From positions 23,875 to 87,874 of the forward strand of contig JAWPHD010010986.1 in NCBI GenBank assembly GCA_037043455.1: a stretch of 64,000 nucleotides of DNA. The letters are read 5' to 3'. The notes beneath the pieces were generated by a model. The model was not told the origin of the DNA, made no database searches, and saw nothing but the letters and a program-made list of their open reading frames with translations. The translations under genes and the position numbers were made by a program. This document shows positions 1 through 11,375 of this stretch, piece by piece; positions within the stretch are counted from its first letter, which is position 1, and each line of letters opens with the position of its first letter. This stretch comes from Cyrtodaria siliqua. Taxonomy: Eukaryota; Mollusca; Bivalvia; Adapedonta; Hiatellidae.

Positions 1-60
1 AAACTACGTTCTTGGTACCAAGGCTAATCTATTATACAACACATATTCTTTGACAACATG

Positions 61-262
61 TGATATCATCTGACCACAATAGCCTGTTATTAGTTTAAAT
101 GTTTTAGAACAGCCAATACCTGTATCATAAAGCAGTAATATAAACCAGAGCTCGCCCATGTGATAGCATCTGACTACAATAGCCTGTTATTAGTTTAATA
201 TAATTAAAACAGCATATACCTGTATTGCAAAGCAGTAATATATTCCCGAGCCTTCCCATGTT
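61..262. repeat. Two-copy tandem repeat, 100-bp unit
   Basis: Copies start at 61 and 161 with TGATATCATCTGA or TGATAGCATCTGA, share the core AGCCTGTTATTAGTTTAA, and end in GCCCATG or TTCCCATG. The two units are about 85% alike by eye. No gene is visible here. The stretch abuts the 57-bp array that follows. Confidence 0.75.
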
Positions 263-285
263 CTTACTTTGGTCAACAATATAAA

Positions 286-3110
286 CGTAGGTATACAAGT
301 GGTGCAGGAAATGTAACATTCACAGAAAACTGTCAATCAAAAACACGCATACAAAGTGGTGCAGGAAATGTAACATTCACAGAACACAGTCAAAAAAAAA
401 GACGCAGGCAAAGTGGTCCAGGAAATGTAAAATTCACAGAACACTGTCAACCATAAACACGCTTGCAAAGTGGTGCAGGAAATGTAACATTCACAGAACA
501 AAGACTCTAAAAACAGGCATACAAAGAGGTGCAGAAAATATAACATTCACAGAACACCGTCAACCAAAAACACGTATACAAAGTGGTGCAGGATATATTA
601 CATTCACAGAACACAGTTAACCAAAAACACACATGCAAAGTGGTGCAGGAAATGTAACATTCAGAGAACACAGTCAACCAAAACACGAATGCAAAGTGGT
701 GCAGGAATTGTAGTATTTACAGAACGCAGTGGAGTAAAAACAGGCATGCAATGTGGTGCACGAAATATAACATTCACAGAACACAGTCAACGAAAAACAC
801 GCATTTAAGGTGGTGTAGGCAATGAAACATTCATAGAACATAGTCAGCCAAAAGCACGTATACAAAGTGGTACAGGAAATGTAACATTAACGGAACAAAG
901 TCAATCAACAACACGCATACAAAGTGGTGCAGTAAATATAAAATTCACAGAACACAGTCAACCAAAAACACGCATGTAAAGTGGTGCAGGAAATGTAACA
1001 TTCACAGAACAATGCAACCAAAAACAGGAAATGTAACATTCACAGAACACAGTCAACCAAAAGCACGCATGCAAAGTGGTGCAGGAAATGTAACATTCAC
1101 AGTCAACCAAAAACATGCATGCAAAGTGGTGCAGGAATTGTAACATTAACAGAACAAAGTCAATCAACAACACGCATACAAAGTGGTGCAGTAAATATAA
1201 AATTCAAAGAACACAGTCAACCAAAAACACGCATGCAAAGTGGTGCAGGAAATGTAACATTCACAGAACAATGCAACCAAAAACAGGAAATGTAACATTC
1301 ACAGAACACAGTCAACCAAAAGCACGCATGCAAAGTGGTGCAGGAAATGTAACAATCACAGTCAACCAAAAACATGCAGGCAAAGTGGTGCAGGAAATGC
1401 AGAATTCACAGAACAATGTCAACCAAAGACACGCTTGCAAAGTGGCGCAGGAAATGTAAAATTCACAGAACATAGTCAACGAAAAACACGTTTGCAAAGT
1501 TTTACAGGAAATGTAACATTCACAGAACACAGCAACCAAAAACAGACATAGAAAGTATTGCATAAAATGTAACATTCACAGAACACCGTCAACCAAAAAC
1601 ACGCACACAAACTGGCGCAGGAAAAATAACATTCAAAGAACACAATCAACCAAAAACACGCATGCAAAGTGATGTAGGAAATGAAACGTTCACAGAACAT
1701 AGTCAACCGAAAACACGTGTACAAAATGGTCCAGGAAATGTAACATTCACAGAACACAGTCAACCAAAACAAGAATATAAAGTGGTGCAGGAAATGTAAC
1801 TTTCACAGAACACAATCAACCAAAAACACGCATGCAACATAGTGCAGGATTGTAACATTAACAGAACACAGTCAATCAAAAACACGCATACAAAGTGGTG
1901 CAGTAAATGTAAAATTCACAGAACACAGTCAACCAAAAACACGCAACCAAAGTGGTGCAGGAAATGTAACATTCACATAACAAAGCAACCAAAAACAGGA
2001 AATGTAACATTCACAGAACACAGTCAACCAAAAGCACGTATGCAAAGTGGTGCAAAAAATGTAACATTTGCAGAATACTGTCAACCAATAACACGCAGGC
2101 AAAGTGGTGCAGGAAATGTAAAATTCACAGAACAATATCAAACAAAAACACGCTTGCAAAGATGTGCAGGAAATGTAAAATTCACAGAACATAGTCAACC
2201 AAAAACACGTATGCAAAGTGGTACATGAAATGTAATATTCACAGAACACAGCAACTAAAAGCAGGCATACAAAGTGGTGCAGAAAATGTAACATTCACAG
2301 AACACCGTCAACCAAAAACACGCATACAAAATGGCGCAGGAAATATAACATTCACAGAACACAATCAACCAAAAACACAAATGCAAAGTGGTGCAGGAAA
2401 TGTAACATTCACAGAACACAGTCAACCAAAAACACGCATGCAAAGTGGTGCAGGAAATGTAACATTCACAGAATACCGTCAACCAAAAACAGGCATGCAA
2501 AGTGGTGCAGGAAATATAGCATTCACAGAACACAGTCAACCAAAAACACGCATGCAAAATGGTGCAGGAAATGTAACATTCACAGAAAACAGTCAACCAA
2601 ACACACGTATACAAAGTGGTGCAGGAAATGTAGCATTCACAGAACAAAGTAACCAAGAACTGGAAATGTAACATTCAGGAAACAAAGTCAACCAAAACAC
2701 GCATACAAAGTGGGACAGGAAATGTAACATTCACAGAAATCAGTCAACCGAAAACAAACATGCAAAGTGGTGCACGAAATGTAACATTCACAGAACACAG
2801 TCAACCGAAAACACGCATGCAAAGTAGTGCAGGAAATGTAACATTCACAGAACGCAGTCAATTAAAAACACGCATACAAAGTGGTGCAGGAAATGTAACA
2901 TTCACAGAACACAGTCAACAAAATACACGCATGCAAATTGGTGCAGCAAATGTAACATTCCAAGAACACAGTCAACCAAAACACGCATACAAAGTGATGT
3001 AGGAAATTTAGGATTCACAGAACATAGTCAACCAAAATCACGCATTCAAAGTGGTGCAGGAAATGTAACATTCAGTGAACACAGTCAACCAAAAACACGT
3101 ATACAAAGCA
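286..3110 (+). repeat. 57-bp minisatellite array, about 50 units
   Basis: A core such as GGTGCAGGAAATGTAACATT followed by CACAGAACACAGTCAACC recurs every 55-58 bp, with point changes and a few shortened units around 1010-1110, 1270-1380 and 1985-2010. Because 57 is 19 codons, both strands show open frames built from repeated 19-residue blocks. These frames follow from the period and not from coding: indels break them repeatedly and no consistent start is kept. Single diverged units of the same sequence occur at 3856-3905, 27270-27315, 28675-28710 and 51120-51165, each inside a related dispersed element, so the array is an expansion inside that element. Confidence 0.95.
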
Positions 3111-3643
3111 AACGACCATTACAATGGAACATAAAAGCAAAGTATGCGACACCGCACACATAAATAGGAGTACATTTGTGTCATATAAAAAGTATTATTC
3201 TATTATAAGCAATGAAATAGTGTATTTTATCATTGAAATAAAAGCGTGGTTCCATACTGTGAAATATAAAGTTGTCACAGTACAACAAACACACACAATA
3301 AAACGATTCACAAACCGAACAAGATATTCCTACGCAAATGTAAACATGTCAAGAGAAAGACACTGCGAATTGTACATTCTATTCAAACAATGATTTGAAA
3401 TGGATTTTAAAAGTTAAAAGGAAATGATTGCCGATATAAAGATATTAAAAAAATGTTCTATTTGGGTATAAATAAAACATCTTTGGACTATTTTTATAGT
3501 CGGCGAAAAATGTGTAAAGCGGCTTAGTTATCCGTTGTTGTTCTAACGTAGTTTCCCTGTATACTTGTTTGTAAAATCATAAAATAAAAAGAAAATTTGT
3601 TCTTTTGTCATGAATAACTTTAATAGTTCATGGCGTGGATTTC
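3111..3643. other. 3' flank of the minisatellite element; no supported gene
   Basis: The first ~55 bases (AAAGCAAACGACC to ACCGCACACATAAA) match the sequence that follows the repeat unit at 51165-51225, showing that the array lies inside the dispersed element. An 89-codon frame at 3124-3393 matches no family I recognise and has no coding signature. The rest is AT-rich with nothing recognisable. Confidence 0.5.
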
Positions 3644-3910
3644 TTTATTTGCAATGTCCCGTTTTATTGGGATGACAGTAGGTTAAGTGTGAGGTTTAGT
3701 GCACCCTAGAACCTGGTTTAAACCCCCAGCGGCCTTCTTTTGCCACTGACCGTTCCAAGGCGGTAGCCCTATTGTCACGCCTTTTGTGTTTGTTATGTTT
3801 TATTTGGCCTTTTGTTCATCTTTAAATGTGTTCTTTCTTTGTTTCTGTGTGTGTTTGTGGTTGACTGTCGTCCTTGAATGATGCTCTTCCTGTTCGAATT
3901 TTATATCTTA
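3644..3910 (-). mobile_element. Dispersed element copy, Naiad-3'-end-like, inverted
   Basis: Contains CCCGTTTTATTGGGATGACA, then GTGAGGTTTAGTGCACCCTAG, then GACCGTTCCAAGGCGGTA, then a diverged inverted 57-bp unit ending CCTGTTCGAATTTTATAT. The same order, in reverse orientation, is seen at 27270-27520 and 51110-51327. The part from 3644 to about 3830 also aligns by eye with the 3' untranslated end of the Naiad at 18085-18260, including the near-identical GACCGTTCCAAG box. It is read here as a short non-autonomous relative of that retroelement. Confidence 0.65.
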
Positions 3911-5070
3911 ACTTTTATATTTTCACTCATGGTAAATATCCTCTATTTATCGAGCTGTACATGCATCGTTTACAGAAATGACTTGCAATCAAGTAGTAGT
4001 ATTTTTACTGGTCCCTTGGGACCAACAATATTAATATAGGTGACTTTGAAGTAAAATACCGCTTAGCAGATCAAGGTTAGGATAATATAATTTTGTCCAA
4101 TATAAATCATGTTTGCGTCATTGTTTATTTTTATTTGGTTCTCGGAACTTGTTGATCTCAGATTTGAAAAGAATAAATGTAAATTTCCACAAATGTTTCT
4201 CTATGCAACTTGCTCAGTACAATAGCATATACTATTAGAAAAACTGACATATAAAATTTACATTTTATATTTTATGTCAGGTAACAATAAAAAATGATAT
4301 TCAAAATAAATAAATATATTATTTAAAATTAATTATATATTGCAAATATCTGGCCACCCGAGCTGACTGAACGTTTGACCTTTTTCTCCCGCCATATTCT
4401 TGAACACTATTAGTCTTAAATGCTTGGGTATTTCTGAGTCTTTGTTTAAACACTGTTACGTTTTTAATAAACCGCCAAATTGCAATGCTACGTTACGGAC
4501 AGGAACCGCCGTACCGTAATACATATCTTGTCGGATACACGCGGTTGGCATTACGTTATACTCTATTGATGGTGTATAACATAATGTCACACGTGGTTAT
4601 CCGACATTGAATGCATGTATGTCCCGACAATTGGAATAATACCGTCATTCAGTACTTACAGTGTGTATAAAGTATATAAATTATATTTATCTAGATTGTC
4701 TTGATAGTTGCTGCATCTGTTAAATCATGTTACGCAGTAAGTGCTTTCCTTTTATACCTTGCGTCCTTTACGTATTGTTCTGTGAGACAGCTCTTTTAAC
4801 AATAAAATGTGTCAAAGGGTTGTAGAAAATCAATCAATTCTATAAAAATACGAGATACAATAACACAGACTTTGGATACGGGCCTCCTTTTGTTGGCCAG
4901 GATATAATCATCATATTCGTACTAATGTGCCGTTATTAGCATGTTTTATCGTTGATCAATATTTAAGTACGGGAGTGAATTAATATAAAGCCAAGTATAG
5001 CTTTTTAAAAGCGTTATTTCCCAAGCGCATCCATGCAATTTAGATTATTTGATTATTACAGATATCACAG
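3911..5070. other. AT-rich intergenic sequence, nothing recognised
   Basis: I see no coding frame, RNA gene or complete repeat. A short stretch at 4909-4935 (ATATTCGTACTAATGTGCCGTTATTAG) resembles 6424-6453, the left flank of the fold-back element, so part of this stretch may be a diverged relative of that flank. Confidence 0.4.
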
Positions 5071-6423
5071 TATTAACAGCCATTAAATGTGTACATAGCT
5101 GATTGATAATCAAACAATTGTTGATATAGGTAAACTGAAACACTAACGGAGAACAATACTGTAATAACTGAAACAGCTGAAACTGATTTATTATGCAGAA
5201 TGTTAAGTACTTTAAGAGTGCGGGCATTTGATGAGAAGAAAATAATAAAAAATAAATAATTAGGGAACATACTGAAAGCATATATAGGAGAGATACCATC
5301 ATTCATTGCCGTAGTTTAGCTTAGACAGTCTGAAGTAAGCATGCACTACTCTTGCTTTAGGATAAGATAGGAAACAAGTATAGCATTATACAATTATTTG
5401 TTTGCAGGTAAGTAAACTGGTATTGTAAGTAATTGTTTTTGGGGGGAAACGATGAAGTTTATATTTTGTCTTTTAAATAAATATGTAAATCATTTTATAT
5501 ATTATATATTCTGTGATGAATAATAGAAATTTCCATTTGAGAAAATCGATAACATATCCCTTCCTCTACTGTGCTATGTCGCCTAGTGTGCAAGATAGCA
5601 CAGTAGACAAATGTTATGAACTAAAAGATAGACGTCACGATATTACGTCACGAATTGACGTCATGATATTACTCCGCGCTGTCGCCAAAGGAGTGACAGA
5701 AGCAAGAATACTTGTGTCAAAAGACGATTGGAAAGAAATTCATCAGAGAATATATATATTGTATAGTTTAATTAACATTTTTGTCGTGATACGGAAAATA
5801 ATTCACTCGTGAGAAATATTCTTGCGATATAGAAACTCGTGCGAAAACTCGGGAATCATTTCCCGTATCACTTCAACAATGTTAATTAAACTCTGTTTAC
5901 AGACTAGAGGCTATCTGAGAAAGTAATTATTTTCAATCCAAATACAAATATAAACCATCATAATGGATTTCGGTTTCGTATAAAATATGCACATGCATTC
6001 AATTGAACCGCATGTTCTCTTCGGTACTAAATATTGTTTATGAAATTGTTTGAAAATCTCACAGAATCGGCGGTGTTTTGTTGGAAATGGAAAGTTTTGG
6101 AAAATCGGCCAAATATTTGTATTAAGGAAAATCAGAAAAAAGTATTTGTTATAAGGTAATTATATTTATGTTTAGTCAGGACAATATTCTGTGACTCAGG
6201 TTATTAAATGTGCCAACATCAATCAGTATAAGGCCTAGTTTTGAACCTTTTTCTGTTAGTAGCGTACGTTAAAGATAATGTTATACATATACTATGGCAC
6301 GGCATTTGTTCACAATATCAAAAAAGCTGTTTTTCATTCTCAGTTCGAGGATTATCGAGCGATAATGAGGGTTTATCGAGGCTTTATATACATTATTTTC
6401 AAACAAAATCCGGTTTCAGATTA
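5071..6423 (+). repeat. Direct repeat unit, copy A (~1.35 kb)
   Basis: Runs from TATTAACAGCCATTAAATG to CCGGTTTCAGATTA and matches 9199-10093 plus 26159-26658 at roughly 95% by eye. The 99-codon frame at 5513-5812 is mirrored at 9641-9940, but about nine nucleotide differences there give about nine amino-acid changes, so it is not read as a gene. Copy A lacks a ~42-bp hairpin arm that copy B keeps near 9977-10018. The unbroken stretch AAGTAATTATTTTCAATCC at 5921-5939 is the unoccupied counterpart of the Polinton 1 insertion site. Confidence 0.9.
5627..5674. promoter_or_regulatory. Cluster of CRE-like TGACGTCA motifs
   Basis: GACGTCACGATATTACGTCACGAA followed by TTGACGTCATGATATTAC places three ACGTCA or TGACGTCA cores within 45 bases. 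The same cluster is kept in copy B (about 9757-9800). These are binding-site look-alikes for CREB/ATF factors. No transcript is shown, so function is only inferred. Confidence 0.3.
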
Positions 6424-6451
6424 TATCATATTCGTGCTAATGTGCCGTTAA

Positions 6452-9200
6452 TAGACCTGTACAACTAACTACGGTAACGATTACGGTAAGGATTACGATA
6501 AGGAATACCGACTAAAACAGAGGGGTTTTCTCAACAGGCAATACGCCTTGAATGCTCGACCAACCGTTTGCGCAGCACTATATATAGGCCAATGAAAGTT
6601 ATTATTGACTGTGCATGAACTTGTAGGGAAAAGTGGGTGGTCTGCCATTACTATAAAAAATCGACCGTCATATATAGCCTAAAATGTGCTGAATATAACG
6701 TACACCACAATTCAACCAAACAACCAACCATCATTATTTTAGAATTTACTAAACTAGTTGGCATACATGATATGATGAGATGGTTTGCAGAGCAATATAT
6801 CTCCTTTTTACAAGCGACCAGTTATTCGCCAAGCTTCCTTTTCTAAGCCTCACCTAATAAAGTTGATATTCGCTTCATACCACCTTTGCAAACTGCTTTA
6901 ATAAACTTTTTTTTTGCATTTTCTTGATACTTTCCTTTGAAATAATATAGTGTTTAATCTCGAATATACTTCTTTTTTTTTCAAGTAGGATGCACTATTT
7001 ACGCTCGGCTGCGCACGCATAGAAAGTGGCTATTCCACTTCAAGGAGGTGAACGGACTGTACGCACTGCGCATGCAGATACTGCGCTTGCATCCGGTGTG
7101 TCTTCAGGTATTAAACCACTAATTATTTTCCCCATAGACACCAATGTTAAAGTGTCACATATTAATGATTTGCTTCAAATTCAACGCAAGTATGGATAAT
7201 GCAGCAGTGTAATGTTCATATAGAAAACTAATTTTCCACTTGAAAAATCACCAGAAAATGGGATCACAAGACATGTAAGAAAGTTCTTGTTTGTTTACTA
7301 GGGTACAGCTGTTCATTTATTGACTGTTTTCATTGCTCACAACGTGTAAGCATAGAGTCGAAATTTCGAAGATGTTCATCAGTGAAACAGTTAAACTTAA
7401 TAATACGCTTCTTATACATACAACCACGAAATCGAATAGAAATGGGCAGTTTTCCCCTACTTGTAATGCCCATTTTCATCACAAAAGGGGGGATTACGTT
7501 TAATTTATTTAAACCTATGGTAGTACTGAAAACTCAAATTGTACTACCTTTTATTTCAATATCTGACTTTTAATATAAAACCCTGTGGGATTTTGAACAT
7601 CTAAAATATCGTGCAGCGCGTGCGCTTATCGCCTTGAATGCACACTAGAACAATCAAATTTATCAGTTAACCCTAACATCAAAATGGATGAGGCCGCCAC
7701 TATTGAAAGTTAGGTTTTTCTTTTACAATGTATGTAATACATGAGTGCTCATTTATTAAAGATTTTTTTCGCATTTTTTTCGACGTTTATGCGGTTTTAA
7801 ACGTCGGTAGTAAATGGGGTAATCCATTTATGGTAAATTTACCATTGATTACCGGCGTTTAAAACCACATAAACGCCGGAAAAAACACGCTCTCGCGAGT
7901 TTTTCCAATTAATATTAGCAAAACCGAATAAAGAGTGAAAGGAAAAGGAATTACATCTTGTATTTACATCATTTTCCCCTCGTTATAATAGTATCAGCAA
8001 CAATTCTAATGGTAACAAAAATGGAAAAGAGAAACCACTACTGTCAGTGTCTTTTCATGCAGTGGAATATCCATTATCTCTGTTAATGTTTACCACCACT
8101 AATTACATGTAAACCTCCGAGGTGTAGTCGAATGAAGTTCCTATAATAAAAAGTAATCCCCCCTTTTGTGATGAAAATGGGCATTACAAGTAGGGGAAAA
8201 CTGCCCATTTCTATTCGATTTCGTGGTTGTATGTATAGGAAGCGTATTATTAAGTTTAACTGGATCACTGATGAACATCTTCGAAATTTTGACTCTATGC
8301 TTACACGTTGTGAGCAATGAAAACAGTCAATAAATGAACAGCTGTACCCTAGTAAACAAACAAGAACTTTCTTACATGTCTTGTGATCCCATTTTCTGGT
8401 GATTTTTCAAGTGGAAAATTAGTTTTCTATATGAACATTACACTGCTGCATTATCCATACTTGTGTTGAATTTGAAGCAAATCATTAATATGTGACACTT
8501 TAACATTGGTGTCTATGGGGAAAATAATTAGTGGTTTAATACCTGAAGACACACCGGATGCAAGCGCAGTATCTGCATGCGCAGTGCGTACAGTCCGTTC
8601 ACCTTTTTGAAGCGGAATAGCCACTTTCTATGCGTGCGCAGCCGAGCGTAAATAGTCCATCCTACTTGAAAAAAGAAGAAGAAGTATATTCGAGATTAAG
8701 CACTATATTGTTTTAAAGGAAAGTACCAAGAAAATACAAAAAAAAGTTAATTAAAGCAGTTTGCAAATATGGTATGAAGCGAATATCAACTTTATTAGGT
8801 GAGGCTTAGAAAAGGAAGCGTGGCGAATAACTGGTCGCTTGTAAAAAGGAGATATATTGCTCTGCAAACCATCTCATCATATCATGTATGCCAACTAGTT
8901 TAGTAAATTCTAGAATAATGATGGTTGGTTGTTTGGTTGAATTGTGGTGTACGTTATATTCAGCACATTTTAGGCTATATATGACGGTCGATTTTTTATA
9001 GTAATGGCAGACCACCCACTTTTCCCTACAAGTTCATGCACAGTCAATAATAACTTTCATTGGCCTATATATAGTGCTGCGCAAACGGTTGGTCGAGCAT
9101 TCAAGGCGTACTGCCTGTTGAGAAAACCCCTCTGTTTTAGTCGGTATTCCTTATCGTAATCCTTACCGTAATCGTTACCGTAGTTAGTTGTACAGGTCTA
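6452..9200. mobile_element. Fold-back element with ~1.05-kb inverted arms and TTAA target duplication
   Basis: The left arm (6452-7498) reads outward-in as TAGACCTGTACAACTAACTACGG and the right arm (8153-9200) ends with its reverse complement; arms match nearly base for base. TTAA flanks both ends (6448-6451 and 9201-9204). Small frames inside the arms (6637-6846 mirrored at 8806-9015; 7382-7573 mirrored at 8083-8268) are mirror images and not separate genes. No transposase is present, so it would be mobilised in trans. TTAA duplications suggest a piggyBac-type enzyme, although the termini do not look like typical piggyBac ends. Confidence 0.8.
7499..8152. other. Central spacer of the fold-back element with internal hairpin
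   Basis: No coding frame is recognised. A hairpin at 7781-7879 pairs CGACGTTTATGCGGTTTTAA with TTAAAACCACATAAACGCCGG around a short loop, so the spacer itself contains a second inverted repeat. Confidence 0.6.
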
Positions 9201-9893
9201 TTAACAGCCATTAAATGTGGACCTAGCTGATTGATAATCAAACAATTGTTGATATAGGTTAACTGATACACTAACGGAGAACAATATTATAATAATTGAA
9301 ACAGCTGAAACTGATTTATTATGCAGAATGTTAAGTTCTTTAAGAGTGTGGGCATTTGATGAGAAGAAAATAATAAAAAATAAATAATTAGGGAACAGAC
9401 TGAAAGCATATATAGGAGAGATACCATCATTCATTGCCGTAGTTTAGCTTAGACAGTCTGAAGTAAGCATGCACTACTCTTGCTTTAGGATATGCTAGGA
9501 AACAAGTATAGCATTATACAATTATTTGTTTGTAGGTAAAAAAACTGGTATTGTAAGTAATTGTTTTTTGGGGGAAACGATGAAGTTTATATTTTGTCTT
9601 TAAAATAAATATGTAAATAATTTTAAATATTATATATTCTGTGATGAATTATAGAAATTTCCATTTGAGAAAATCGATAACATATCCCTTCCTCTACTGT
9701 GCTATCTCGCCTAATGTGCAAGATAGCACAGTAGACAAATGTTATGAACTAAAAGATAGACGTCACGATATGACGTCACGAATTGACGTCATGATATTAC
9801 TCCGCGCTGTCGCCAAAGAAGTGACAGAAGAAGGAATACTTGTGTCAAAAGACGATTGGAAAGAAATTCATCACAGAATATATATATTATATA

Positions 9894-10053
9894 GTTTAAT
9901 TAACATTTTTGTCGTGATACGGAAACTAATTCACTCGTGAGAAATATTCTTGCGATATAGAAACTCGTGCGAAAACGCACTCGTTTCTATATCGCAAGAA
10001 TCTTTCTCACTCGGGAATTATTTCCCGTATCACTTCAACAATGTTAATTAAAC
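9894..10053. repeat. 160-bp imperfect palindrome (MITE-like hairpin)
   Basis: GTTTAATTAACATTTTTGTC at the left pairs with GTTAATTAAAC at the right. The stem continues through GATACGG, CACTCGTGAGAAA, ATTCTTGCGATATAGAAAC and TCGTGCG, closing on a loop of AAAA at about 9972. Copy A has lost most of the second arm, as expected for a deletion at a hairpin. Confidence 0.75.
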
Positions 10054-10087
10054 TCTGTTTGCAGACTAGAGGCTATTTGAGAAAGTA

Positions 10088-10093
10088 ATTATT
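10088..10093. repeat. Target site duplication of Polinton 1, left
   Basis: ATTATT directly before the left terminus. The same six bases follow the right terminus at 26159-26164. The paralogous empty site at 5926-5931 has the motif once. Six-base duplications are usual for Polintons. Confidence 0.92.
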
Positions 10094-10443
10094 AGTAGTA
10101 TAGAAAGTAGGGTTATAGGCGCAGTTTCCCCATCGCGGGGAACGATAACAACTAATGAAATATGTTAGGGGGGACTCAGGCTTAACTCTCATTTGCACCA
10201 AGATCTAAATGTAAGCCACGTCTAAATCAACACCAACATATTTCATTAGTTTTCTCAAGCACCCCGCGCTTGAAAAGTCCGCTGATACCCTCACTATCTA
10301 TACTACTAATCAATCCGGTTTTCTATTTTAATAATATAAAATTTGCAACTCATTAACATAACATTTGCAACTCGTTAAGCAAAGTCAGACGGAACCGGGC
10401 AGTAGTCTTCATCATCGTTCTGCATAGTACAAGATATTATTTA
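10094..10443 (+). repeat. Left terminal inverted repeat of Polinton 1
   Basis: Matches the reverse complement of 25810-26158 nearly throughout. The outer 215 bases (10094-10308) are themselves an imperfect palindrome: AGTAGTATAGAAAGT pairs with ACTATCTATACTACT and AACTAATGAAATATGTT pairs with AACATATTTCATTAGTT, so each element end could fold into a long hairpin. Confidence 0.92.
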
Positions 10444-11375
10444 ATATTTTCAATATCCTTGAACGGAACCCAACTATTGAAATCCTCATTGTAACCCTTC
10501 AATGTAATCAACGCTTTTTTCTTTTTGTAATCACGTCGTATTACTTTTTCAATCCTGAATATTTTTTGCTTTGCTTTTATCATTTCTAATTCATAAAAGC
10601 TTCCGTCAATGTTTTCCTTGTTTAAATATTTTATTTTGTATGTCACAGGATTTGTGTTTTGAATTTTATTAACAACAAATATTTCTTCATTCCAATTTGG
10701 GGTATAACATTTCTCAAATGTTCATTTATATTTGCTGATTCTAATATTATCACCTATTTTAAACTTTGGTTTAATTTGATTACTTCTCATTTTTCCATAC
10801 AAGTTGAAATATAAAGTTCCTTTAATTTTCTCATCACTAGCCTCAATCGGCGCCATTTTAATACTCCGATGTTTTGCATTATTATACTTATCAACCATCA
10901 TCTGTAGCACATCTAAATATGTGTTTGTATTGTTTGCTGTGAAATATTTCCACATCCTCTCTTTTAATGTTCTGTTAAATCATTCAATTACTACAGCTTT
11001 TCCGAAATTAAAAGTGTGATACATTTTGATATTATTATCATCAAGAAATTGCTTAAACGTCTTGTTGTAAAATTCCACACCTTGATCATCCCACAACAAT
11101 TTACACTGTCTTCCTGTACTGATTATATGTTTGAACGCTTTGGTAATTTCTAAACCAGTTTTATTTGGAACGGGTACAACCCAAGCAAATTTACTAAATA
11201 AATCAATAACAGTAAGCAAGTATTTAGTACTTTTATTATACTTTGAAAACGATTGCATGTCAACCAAGTCAGCAGACCATCTTTTATCAATTTCAGTAAC
11301 AATCACACGGCGTTGAGTGAACTTTCTGCGTATAGGCTTATGAAGTTCATCTGCTAACTTGTCAGTCCATTTCAA
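10437..11375 (-). pseudogene. Polinton integrase (rve) with chromodomain-like C-terminus, two in-frame stops
   Basis: Would join element ends to target DNA. One reading frame runs across the whole interval with two TGA stops (10980-10982 and 10722-10724). Catalytic residues are visible: Asp in WSADLVDM, Asp in LLWDDQGVEF and Glu in VVIE just before the first stop. The last ~70 residues (FRIEKVIRRDYKKKKALI then GYNEDFNSWVPFKDI) match the chromodomain that ends many Polinton integrases. The frame stays open upstream to about 11410, overlapping the PLA2-like gene, and no N-terminal zinc motif is visible, so the 5' end is missing or shifted. The first TGA lies where CGA (Arg) would be usual, which fits CpG decay. 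Confidence 0.85.

Larger units (their letters stand above)
9199..10093 (+). repeat. Direct repeat unit, copy B, 5' part
   Basis: Matches copy A from its first base and stops at the ATTATT target duplication of Polinton 1 (10088-10093). The remainder of the unit continues at 26159-26658. It starts at the right end of the fold-back element. Confidence 0.9.

Noticed and set aside
1115..3002. Long frames of 19-residue repeats on both strands in the minisatellite
   Set aside because: They follow from the 57-bp period; indels break them in many places and opposite strands are equally open. No start, splice or domain evidence.
3124..3393. 89-aa frame after the minisatellite
   Set aside because: Begins in the flank of the dispersed element, has no recognisable domain, and related copies of the flank do not keep it open.
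5513..5812. 99-aa frame conserved at 9641-9940
   Set aside because: The two copies differ almost only at amino-acid-changing positions, which is not what a selected gene shows. It is part of a duplicated non-coding unit.
6637..9015. 69-aa frame found twice (6637-6846 and 8806-9015, opposite strands)
   Set aside because: The pair lies in the two arms of one inverted repeat, so it is one sequence seen twice. No family match.
5071..10093. Direct repeats as LTRs of a retrotransposon
   Set aside because: The interior is a fold-back element with no gag, protease, reverse transcriptase, primer site or polypurine tract, and the unit ends lack TG..CA.
10722..10982. TGA stops of the Polinton 1 integrase as selenocysteine
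   Set aside because: They are at positions where Arg or another non-Cys residue is usual, and neighbouring genes also carry TAA stops and frameshifts; this is ordinary decay, unlike the Naiad.
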